Made by a program: the position numbers and the translations under genes. The notes beneath the pieces are model-generated. The model searched no databases. It saw only the letters and a list, made by a program, of their open reading frames with translations, and was not told the DNA's origin. This document shows, piece after piece, positions 57,901 through 64,000 of a stretch of 64,000 nt of DNA (the stretch's first letter is position 1; every line of letters starts with the position of its first letter). This DNA is from Arcuatula senhousia (Eukaryota > Mollusca > Bivalvia > Mytilida > Mytilidae), in NCBI GenBank assembly GCA_963971305.1, contig OZ020303.1, positions 33,964,106 to 34,028,105 of the forward strand, written 5' to 3'.

Positions 57901-60626
57901 TTGCTTTATGCTTAGTTAACTTGTTTTTGGCATTCAAACTGTCTCTTATTTACATAATTATTTTGGGTCATATGTCAATTAAAGTCATGTGATTTGTCAC
58001 CATCTTTATGTCAGATGCATAAGATATTGTTTGATAGCACTTTCATTTCATGTTTTCATGTAAACTTTCTTAAGTGTTGGTGTTTCATTCAATCCATTCT
58101 TAAACATGAGATCATGTTGGAATTTGTGTGCACAACATACATTTAGCCTACATAAATCAGCAGCGATTCAAAAATCTACATTAGAAAATAGTCTGCAGCC
58201 TTCAATGTGATGAGAAGTCAGTGCTTGCTGTTTTGCTATTAGCCCCTGGCCAAAACTACAATTCACATGATATAAAACCAATTTTCCCATACTTGTACCT
58301 TTTTGAACATATACTTAAAGCATTGTCTACGATAGATTTCAGATTTAACAGCTTGGATCCTCTCCACACACCATCTATACAAAAGAAGAAATAACATGTT
58401 GTACTTGCATACCTAAGATTTAAGCAGATAGACCAAATGTATCTTAAATCTAGTGATTTAAAGGTTGAGTAAGTCATTGCTGTTTTAGTTTTGTTTATTA
58501 TTATCCAAAGAAAGATACGGTTTAGAGTGATACAAATAGACTGCATTAACTTTAAAAGAGGATCAATACAAATTTATCAGGAAAAAAAATCAATTATGTC
58601 TTAAAAAGAATAAAGAAAAAGCTTAAAAAAATCTGCCAAACTCAAAAATCAAATCCCGCTTCATGGAACCCCACCCTGATGTTGTATACAAAATATCAAG
58701 AGGCTGTGATTAGTAGTTTCTGAGAAAACCATTAGAAAAAATCCTTCCCTGCCCATCGGCCACCAGACCACCGTCTTGGCCATTCACTATTTTATAACAG
58801 AGATTTTTCACTCCCTGAAATCGGCCAAAATATTAAATGCTGTGAAAGTACTTAAATTTGAGGGCATTGGATTTGATATGTCTGCAATTCTTTTCTTGTT
58901 GAGAATCTAACTTTCTGGTTTGCCTGACCCATTAAAACTGTGATTGTTCTATCAGTTTTTCATGTCTAACATTCTAGATCAATATGGTGTTTTTTATACA
59001 TGCATAACAGTTGAAAAACAATATGACTTTTCATTTTCTATAATGCATTCTTTTCTGCAAGAAATTAGACCTTGATAATGGATATTTCTTATGCTTTGGT
59101 TAACTATGAAATGAAGCTAGTAAATAATGAACTAAATTGTTGATTTTTCACAAAATAAACGTACCTGCTGTTACTATAACACTACACTGCCCGTCTAAGA
59201 TTCTGTCAGCTAGAGATTCAGATGAGAAGCCTGCAAACTATAAAATCAAACAGAAATATTTAATTGGTATAAGAGGGTTTAGTTAATGTTTTATTACTGA
59301 GATTATTTAATTTCCAATATTACCATGATTACTGTGGTTTCATAACTATTTGAGGGGTATCAATTTTTGCGGTTTTCATGGGTGGCCTTGACCCATGAAA
59401 ATTGTTACCCTATGAAAAGGAAATTTAACATTGATCTGTAAGCTAGAGACTTCAGAACCATGAATTATGAGTCCACACACTGATTCTTTTTTCATCAAAC
59501 CATAAAAATTGGTACCCATGAAAATAAATGAATCCACAATAAGCAGTTATCTTTTTATTTATCTGATACCAGGGATTTTTCAGGGTACTCTCAGAGGCCG
59601 ATTATAGGCCCCATAACCAATGAAAAAAAACCCATTATTTTCCAGAATTGTCTTTAAAATTCCCAAGCTAGATTAACATGATTAAAGGCATTATATACAT
59701 GACCATAATGGTATTAAAAACTTGGGACACATATTAAAACTTTGTGTTTATAAAACTCATGTAACACTTATATACATATACTTCCAATTTTTTCATGAAA
59801 ACCTGTGAAATATTTCTTATATGACGGTGATAACATGTCAATCATTTTTCCCAATCAACTAATAATGCCATTTCCCAATGTACCCTGAAAAATCCCTGGA
59901 TACTGTTTGAAACATTAACGGAAAAGTAACATTTTACCATCTATTTATGTTGCTATGACCTCCATATATATTGAATACAGTAATGATAGTAGCTTGTTTC
60001 TTATTCTTTATTTACGGCAGAAATGTACTTACTACAATGGAATGTACAATGCCTAGTCTTGCACAAGCTAACATGGCTACTGTCAACTCTATTATCATTG
60101 GCATGTAGATAGCAACACGGTCTCCTTTCTTGACTCCTATAATAAGTAAAACAATGCAATTAAAATTTCAAATAGGATTAATACAATAACAAAACCTAGG
60201 TAATCTATTGATTACAAAGCTAACATCATTATGCAAAATTGTCAATAAGTGGGAGTAGACTTTAACTTTATTTTTACTCAATTTATAACAATGAATAATG
60301 CATGTACCTAGCTAACCTCCTTTGAGAAAAAAATTGCTAAGTATGGCATAAGACATGTGTTTTTTTTTGTTTAATACAGATTCAAACTGTTTGGAACTTT
60401 AAAACTGGCATGGGTTGGTAAACATGTATATATACGTGTAGGTTTTTTAATTATTTATTCAGGAATTGATGTATACAAGTTTTCCTATAAAATCATATCT
60501 GCATTTAAATGTGATTCATGTTTCATCCTCTTACCACATTGTTTTAAAATGTTTGAAAATTGGCAAATCTTATCCTTCAGCTGTGAGTATGTTATGTGTC
60601 CACTATCTACAGGGTCATTTCCTTCC
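45752..60626 (-). CDS. ACSS2: acetyl-CoA synthetase, ACSS2-type (15 exons; 5' end beyond window)
   Basis: Coding exons in transcript order: 60535-60626, 60033-60136, 59165-59237, 58299-58374, 57087-57222, 56445-56560, 55534-55726, 54680-54813, 53071-53203, 52452-52508, 51187-51270, 50149-50257, 48665-48864, 46397-46442, 45752-45951. All have GT/AG borders and matching phases, and sum to 1753 nt, in frame to TAG. The enzyme makes acetyl-CoA from acetate, ATP and CoA through acetyl-AMP (nucleocytosolic form). Visible motifs: P-loop [55 protein letters not shown] and [12 protein letters not shown] with the catalytic/regulatory Lys. VVKHL in exon 5 favours ACSS2 over the mitochondrial ACSS1. The family is ~700 residues long; 583 are here, so ~120 N-terminal residues lie past 64000. 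Introns are repeat-rich. Confidence 0.95.
46397..46442 (-). CDS. ACSS2: acetyl-CoA synthetase exon (46 bp)
   Basis: [15 protein letters not shown] between acceptor TTTACAG and donor GTATTT. Its last G joins TG of the terminal exon to make Val. Confidence 0.9.
46695..46775. mobile_element. GTGGATTC-type MITE, partial copy
   Basis: TTTCGTGGGTATCAATTTTT then TAGTTCGTGGATTCCTAAATTCG match one arm of the 22.57-kb copy. Acetyl-CoA synthetase intron. Confidence 0.55.
47395..47545. mobile_element. GTGGATTC-type MITE, partial copy
   Basis: TTCGTGGATTCTTAAATTCG and AAAATTGGTACCCCATGAAT then CACAGTA; one terminus preserved. Acetyl-CoA synthetase intron. Confidence 0.55.
47860..48599. mobile_element. 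foldback-type element with minisatellite arms
   Basis: The two arms, 47860-47972 and 48474-48599, are inverted copies built from a tandem ~16-bp unit AAAGTCACAGGAAAAA with variants. The inner boundaries match best (GTCACAGGAAATAAAGTCAC then AATGTA). The ~500-bp middle is AT-rich without a gene. Inverted arms made of short tandem repeats are the hallmark of foldback elements (established for Drosophila FB/Galileo). A shared AACAAAAC outside both arms may be a target duplication but is not convincing. It ends 65 bp from an acetyl-CoA synthetase exon. Confidence 0.7.
48665..48864 (-). CDS. ACSS2: acetyl-CoA synthetase exon with the hinge motif
   Basis: Encodes [20 protein letters not shown] then [18 protein letters not shown], the A8 hinge and start of the C-terminal domain. 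Donor GTGGGA after 48665. Confidence 0.95.
49095..49690 (+). mobile_element. family-F repeat element
   Basis: 5' module CCTGTGTCTCCTGCCGAGCA; three ~175-bp monomers (CTACCTGAAGCTGCATAC; AATAGTAGCTGAGAAATCTG); ACGGACGGAGGGAAGGACG microsatellite; 3' words TATGTCCCCCTCCATG. A further core piece follows to ~49770. Acetyl-CoA synthetase intron. Confidence 0.6.
50149..50257 (-). CDS. ACSS2: acetyl-CoA synthetase exon with YCTGDG
   Basis: [20 protein letters not shown] … [10 protein letters not shown]; the Asp of TGD binds the ATP ribose in the family. Acceptor TGTAG, donor GTTTGT. Confidence 0.95.
50420..50476 (+). repeat. non-LTR retrotransposon-type 3' tail
   Basis: GGGCCCTATGATTGGAAATA then (TTATC)n, as at 34.1-34.2 kb. 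Confidence 0.5.
50681..51126 (+). mobile_element. family-C repeat element, complete
   Basis: 5' hairpin GTGAGCGAGCTCAC then GGATACCCCCC; two ~161-bp monomers (TAAGTCCAGTTATC, TAAGTTCAATTATC; GTAAAGTTTCATCAAAATCC); (GACAGACG)n microsatellite at about 51051-51077; 3' hairpin ATACCCCC…GGGGGTAT before AATAAA. Confidence 0.7.
51187..51270 (-). CDS. ACSS2: acetyl-CoA synthetase exon (84 bp)
   Basis: [20 protein letters not shown] … NKEGYL between TTTTAG and GTAAGT, phase 0 at both ends. Confidence 0.93.
51451..51549 (+). mobile_element. family-B element, termini only
   Basis: AATATGTCCAAAAGACAT then CATGCCCCATCT, a few tens of bases, and ATATGCCCCTACTTTTGTCG then ATTGGGCATAA. No core monomers. 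Confidence 0.55.
52217..52399. mobile_element. GTGGATTC-type MITE
   Basis: TACTGTGATTTCATTATTAT … AAATAAATGAATCTACAGTA, with ACGAAATTTGATACCCCACA inside. It ends 53 bp from an acetyl-CoA synthetase exon. Confidence 0.65.
52452..52508 (-). CDS. ACSS2: acetyl-CoA synthetase exon (57 bp)
   Basis: [19 protein letters not shown], phase 0 at both ends; completes the TETGG motif started in the preceding exon. Confidence 0.93.
53071..53203 (-). CDS. ACSS2: acetyl-CoA synthetase exon with GEPINPEAW
   Basis: [20 protein letters not shown] … VDTFWQTET; GEPxNPxAW and WQTE line the adenylate pocket in this family. Confidence 0.95.
53333..54425 (+). mobile_element. family-B repeat element, six core monomers
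   Basis: 5' hairpin ATGTCCAAAAGACAT then AATGCCCCATCT. Six ~147-bp monomers (GGAATGGACTTTAACC at about 53442, 53590, 53737, 53884, 54030 and 54178; GCATCACTAGGTGCACCTAC). GAACGGACGGACGAACAGAC microsatellite. 3' hairpin TATGCCCCA…TGGGGCATA then AAAA. Acetyl-CoA synthetase intron. Confidence 0.75.
54680..54813 (-). CDS. ACSS2: acetyl-CoA synthetase exon
   Basis: [20 protein letters not shown] then [20 protein letters not shown]. Acceptor TTATAG, donor GTAAAT. Confidence 0.95.
55052..55513. mobile_element. MITE with AAAGGACAAG termini, 19 bp from a splice donor
   Basis: Termini AAAGGACAAGGTATGATAAG and (inverted) AAAGGACAAGATATGATAAG. Inside, a second inverted pair of ~65 bp (TTGGCAAATTTAACTATGAG … GAGTACCAC) flanks a ~45-bp centre. 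The right end stops 19-20 bp from the donor of the P-loop exon (55534). Confidence 0.7.
55534..55726 (-). CDS. ACSS2: acetyl-CoA synthetase exon with the P-loop
   Basis: Begins mid-serine of SGSTGKPKG (A3 phosphate-binding loop), then [20 protein letters not shown] and [12 protein letters not shown]. Donor chosen at ATT|GTTAGT so that II joins FEGTP as in the family. The longer open frame upstream of the acceptor is intronic. Confidence 0.95.
56445..56560 (-). CDS. ACSS2: acetyl-CoA synthetase exon
   Basis: [20 protein letters not shown] then [17 protein letters not shown]; DAEDPLFxLYTSGSTG is the family lead-in to the P-loop. Confidence 0.95.
56676..56704. repeat. 29-bp palindrome in an acetyl-CoA synthetase intron
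   Basis: AGTCTGCATTTTAA, a central A, then the exact inverse. No flanking structure seen. Confidence 0.6.
57087..57222 (-). CDS. ACSS2: acetyl-CoA synthetase exon with acidic linker
   Basis: [13 protein letters not shown] then an acidic Gly/Asp-rich stretch ([13 protein letters not shown]) and [10 protein letters not shown]. The same place in vertebrate ACSS2 has a short polar linker, so length and charge differ here. A minus frame before the acceptor ([15 protein letters not shown]) is intronic. Confidence 0.9.
58299..58374 (-). CDS. ACSS2: acetyl-CoA synthetase exon (76 bp)
   Basis: [20 protein letters not shown]; RGxKxxxLKxxxDxAL is the family pattern. Enters in phase 1 (Asp split) and leaves after AG of a split Ser. 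Confidence 0.92.
59165..59237 (-). CDS. ACSS2: acetyl-CoA synthetase exon (73 bp)
   Basis: [20 protein letters not shown], the highly conserved VFAGFSSxSLxxRI segment (Val comes from the preceding exon). Confidence 0.95.
59330..59541. mobile_element. GTGGATTC-type MITE
   Basis: TACTGTGGTTTCATAACTAT … AAAATAAATGAATCCACAAT, inner GGTATCAATTTTTGCGG and AAAAATTGGTACCCATG. Acetyl-CoA synthetase intron. Confidence 0.7.
60033..60136 (-). CDS. ACSS2: acetyl-CoA synthetase exon (104 bp)
   Basis: [20 protein letters not shown] then [14 protein letters not shown], the [11 protein letters not shown] block of the family. Confidence 0.95.
60535..60626 (-). CDS. ACSS2: acetyl-CoA synthetase, most 5' exon in the window
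   Basis: [20 protein letters not shown] then [10 protein letters not shown]. Enters in phase 2; the first base presumably completes the Trp of the family WEGN motif. No earlier exon was found between here and 64000, where the sequence is repeats. Confidence 0.9.
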
Positions 60627-60717
60627 CTGAAAATTAACAAATACAATAGTATACAAAACAATAAAGGTTTAGATTGTACTTGATGCTTCAAGCTCTCAAA
60701 TCTTCTTCCCTAGTATA

Positions 60718-60803
60718 ATTTCATAACAAACCTGTTCGTAGATGCACACAGACAAACAATTTTACCCACTTGTGAATATAACAAGACCTTCCAAAGGTCT
60801 TCT
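60718..60803 (+). repeat. direct repeat flanking a Penelope 3' copy, left
   Basis: TTCGTAGATGCACACAGACA … TTGTGAATATAACAAGACC … AAAGGTCTTCTGAT recurs at 61108-61185. Confidence 0.55.
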
Positions 60804-60894
60804 GATTTAAAAAGAAAATAAATATATAAAAAATGCATCTACTGGATTTAGATAGTATTTGGTGCCATCACCAGCATTTACAGTAATCATGGTA

Positions 60895-61115
60895 ATTGGA
60901 ATTCAGGAACTGCTTACTCTTCCGGAGTTCACTCATTAGACTTTCAAGAGTTAGCATTGTTGATTTCTGTTCGGTTGATGTTGTGCTTTTTTTTCATGTT
61001 TTGGGTTTCTTTGTGCTGTTCTCAACTTCTCATTCATGTTTACTGGTTTTGTTGTTTCCCTTCGGACTTTTGACACTCAAATGCCCCAATGGTGCCTCTT
61101 TCCTTCTTTCATAAT
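60895..61115 (+). mobile_element. 5'-truncated Penelope-like 3' tail
   Basis: GGAACTGCTTACTCTTCCGG … GCATTGTTGATTTCTGTTCGG … CCCAATGGTGCCTCTTTC matches the tail of the 5.4-6.7-kb copy (inverted there). Only untranslated tail remains; the 72-codon plus frame here is not a gene. Confidence 0.6.
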
Positions 61116-61185
61116 AAACTTGTTTGTAGATGCACACAAACATCAACAAATGTGAATATAACGTGTTCAAAGGTCTTCTGATAAC
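61108..61185 (+). repeat. direct repeat flanking a Penelope 3' copy, right
   Basis: Partner of 60718-60803, diverged at several positions. Confidence 0.5.
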
Positions 61186-61227
61186 ATACATAATTTACAT
61201 AGTTGGCTATACATGTACATGTATAAA

Positions 61228-62779
61228 ACAAGAGGCTCCCAGGAGCCTGAATCGCTCACCTGAACTACACAGACACATACATGTACATGTATATTTTGCA
61301 GATATTATTGTGCATAACCATATGCGATTTAAATTTCTGAAATATCTTGGTTAGTTTTCAAGATATTGGGCTTAATAAGTGCAAAATTTGGCAAAAATTA
61401 GGAAAAAGGGCAATAACTCCTACATCAGCAGTCAGATCTTTTCCAAAATTTCCGCACAGGTAGATCTTAATACGTTGATCTTTTTTTTATTCTTACACAA
61501 TTTTGATATTTGAAACCATTTTTGAGTTATTAGCAAAAAAATGCAATTTGCCCCTATGTTCTATTTTTAGCCATGGCGGCCATGTTTTTTGACGAATCAA
61601 AAAATCTGAACAATAGAGTTGTAGCATATAAGCTATAAAAGAAGTGTGCCAAGTTAAAATGCAGTTGGTCTTATGGTGTCAGACAAGTTAATCTTTGAAA
61701 TTCAGGGAAAAAGTAAAGAAAAATGGAAAATTTTGTTGTTTTAAGGACAATAACTCCTAAAAGAAATGATCCTACAGCTTTGATCTAAATATATGAAATG
61801 TAGATCTTGATGTGCTTAATCATATGCAATTTAAATTCTTGAAATATCTGGTATACATGTAGTTTTCAAGATATATGGCTAAACAAGTGAAAAATTTTGA
61901 AAAAAAAATCCAGAAAAAGGGCAATAACTCCTACATCGGTTGTAGGATCATCTTGAAACTTAATTTACTTTCAAAGCAGGTAGATCTTGAGATGTTGATC
62001 ACTTTTGTCTCCCATCAGAATTTTGATATCTGTAACCATTTTTGAGTTATTAGCAAAAAACTGCAATTTACACCTATGTTCTATATTGGCCATGGCGGCA
62101 ATTTTTTTTGACGAATCAAAAATCTGAATGACAGAATTGTAGCATATATGCTATTAAACAACTGTGCCAAGTTTGGTTGAAGTTGGATATATGGTGTCAG
62201 AAAATTTAATCTTTGAAATTCATGGGAAAAGTAATGAAAAACGGTAAATTTTGAAGCTTTAAGGGCCATAACTCCTAAAAGAAATGGTTCTACAGCTTTG
62301 ACCTAATTACATGAAATGTAGATCTTGATGTGCTCAATCATATGCAATTCGAATTTTTAAAATATCTTGTATAGTTTTCAAGATATAGAGCTAAATAAGT
62401 GCAAAATTTTGAAAAAATCCAGAAAAAGGGCAATTACTCCTACTGTATCAGTTGTTGGATCTTCTTGAAAATTTCTGGGCAGGTAGATCTTGAGGTGCTG
62501 ATCACTTTTACTCAGCCAGAATTTTGATATCTGTGACCATTTTTGATTATTTGCAAAAAACTGTATTTGACCCCCCTGTTCTATTTTTAGTAACAGCGGC
62601 CATGTTTTTTGACGTATCAAAAATCCCAACGCAAACTTTTTGCACAATACCCTAAGGAACAACCATATCAAGTTTGGCTGCATTTGGCCAAACAGTTTCA
62701 GAGAAGAAGATGTTTGAAAAAAGCTAATGGACGACGGACGCCAAGTGACGGCAATAGCTCACATCAGATGAGCTAAAAA
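61228..62779 (+). mobile_element. family-A element A11 (503-bp core), 3' hairpin deleted
   Basis: 5' terminus, then diverged 503-bp-type monomers (AATAACTCCTAAAAGAAATG at about 61749; CATAACTCCTAAAAGAAATG at about 62266), microsatellite GGACGACGGACG. The 3' end reads AGCTCACATCAGATGAGCTAAAAAA, so the inner hairpin stem is gone but the outer arms remain. Confidence 0.75.
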
Positions 62780-64000
62780 ACAAGAGGCTCCCAAGAGCCT
62801 GAATCGCTCACCTGAACTACACAGATACATATATTTGTAGATATTATTGTGTATAACCATATGCGATTTAAATTTATGAAATATCTTGGTTAGTTTTTAG
62901 GATTTCAAGATATTGGGCTTAATTAGTGCAAATTTGTCAAAAATTAGGAAAAAGAACAATAACTCCCACATCAGCAGTCAGATCTTTTCTGAAATTTCAG
63001 GACAGGTAGATCTTAATATGCTGATCACTTTTGATTCTTGCACAATTTTGATATCTGAAACCAGTTTTGAGTTATTAGCAAAAAAATGAAATTTGTCCCT
63101 ATGTTCTATTTTTAGCCATGATGGCCATGTTTTTTTTTTATGAATCAAAAATATGAACGATAGAGTTGTAGCATATAAGCTATCAAACAGTGTGCCATGT
63201 TAAGATGCAGTTGGTCTTACCATTTCAGACAAGTCAGGGGAAAAGTAATGAACAATTGTGAATATAGACGCTTTAAGGGCCATAACTCCTAAAAGAAATG
63301 GTTCTACAGCTTTGACCTAATCACATGAATTGTAGATCTTGATGTGCTTAATCATATGCAATTTGAATTTTAGAAATATCTTGTATAGTTTTCAAGATAT
63401 AGGGCTAAATAAGTGAAAAATTATGAAAAAATCCAGAAAAAGGGCAATAACTCCTATGTTGTTTGTTGGATCTGCTTAAAAATTTCAGAGCACCTAGATC
63501 TTGAGATGCTAATCACTTTTGTCTCCCATCAGAATTTTGATATCTGTTACCGTTTTTGAGTTATTTGCAAAAAACTGTAATTTGACCCCTATGTTCTATT
63601 TTAAGCCATGGAGGCCATATTTTTTGACGAATCAAAAATCCAAACAATAGAATTGTAGCATTAATGCTATTAAACAACTGTGCCAAGTTTGGTTGAAGTT
63701 GGATGTATGGTGTCAGACAAGTTAATCTTTAAAATTCAGGGTAAAAGTAATGAAAAATGGTAAATTTTGACCCTTTAAGGGCCATAACTCCTAAAAGAAA
63801 TGGTTCTACAGCTTTGACCTTATTACATGAAATGTAAATCTTGATGTGCTTAATCATATGCAATTTGAATTTTTAAAATATCTTGTATAGTTTCCAAGAT
63901 ATAGGGCTTAATAAGTGCAAAATTTTGAAAAAATCCAGAAAAAGGGCAATAACTCCTACATTGGTTGTTGGATCTTTTTGAGAATTTCTGGGCAGGTGGA
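62780..64000 (+). mobile_element. family-A element A12, runs off the window
   Basis: Begins immediately after A11's A-run with ACAAGAGGCTCCCAAGAGCC (stem GGCTC/GAGCC kept). Diverged 503-bp core (CATAACTCCTAAAAGAAATGG at about 63280 and 63783). No 3' end before 64000. Confidence 0.75.

Noticed and set aside
1..64000. tRNA, rRNA or CRISPR loci
   Set aside because: I looked for cloverleaf T-loop words, rRNA core words and regular spacer arrays; tandem repeats present are transposon cores without unique spacers.
60627..64000. Upstream exons of the acetyl-CoA synthetase
   Set aside because: No minus-strand frame with the expected N-terminal family segments between acceptor and donor sites; the stretch is Penelope tail and family-A repeats.

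Overview
This is a eukaryotic, AT-rich, repeat-dense window that most likely comes from a bivalve mollusc, and the repeat style suggests a mytilid mussel (an inference; no species marker is present). Genes are split by introns with GT/AG borders. Many repeats have the pearl/DINE-like layout known from bivalves: hairpin termini, a tandem core, then a GACGGACG-type microsatellite.

Three genes are well supported, all on the minus strand. (1) An ERICH1-like gene (about 21.9-34.6 kb) has four recognisable exons, but its last coding exon was not found. (2) A single-exon MOS-type serine/threonine kinase (37729-38793) is complete, with every kinase motif present. (3) An ACSS2-type acetyl-CoA synthetase (45752-60626 and onward past the window edge) has 15 exons here. 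They join in phase to 583 codons plus stop, and the N-terminal ~120 residues must lie beyond 64000. The genes have no evident functional link: nucleolar/RNA-type basic protein, oocyte meiotic kinase, and acetate activation.

Layout. 1-7.7 kb: mostly unannotatable AT-rich DNA, a ~190-bp duplicated segment and a decayed Penelope-like reverse transcriptase. 7.75-15.8 kb: stack of nested family-A repeats. 15.8-21.8 kb: truncated or other repeat families. 21.9-34.6 kb: ERICH1-like gene, whose large intron holds a triple-nested family-A block (24.0-28.8 kb). 32.8-40.3 kb: three long-TIR elements with 9-bp target duplications (one carrying a PHD-finger exon) around the MOS gene. 41-45.7 kb: repeats and a hairpin MITE. 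45.75-60.6 kb: acetyl-CoA synthetase, introns filled with MITEs, a foldback element and repeat families B, C and F. 61.2-64 kb: two family-A elements head to tail.

The most interesting signal is in the repeats. At least eight families with unrelated ends share one build: 5' hairpin, a short motif inverted relative to the 3' hairpin arm, tandem core of ~110-500-bp monomers, short microsatellite, 3' hairpin, A-run. Core monomers are swapped between different termini, and the family-A 3' hairpin stem covaries between copies. This suggests Helentron-type (rolling-circle) non-autonomous elements whose terminal hairpins are under selection while cores are exchanged.
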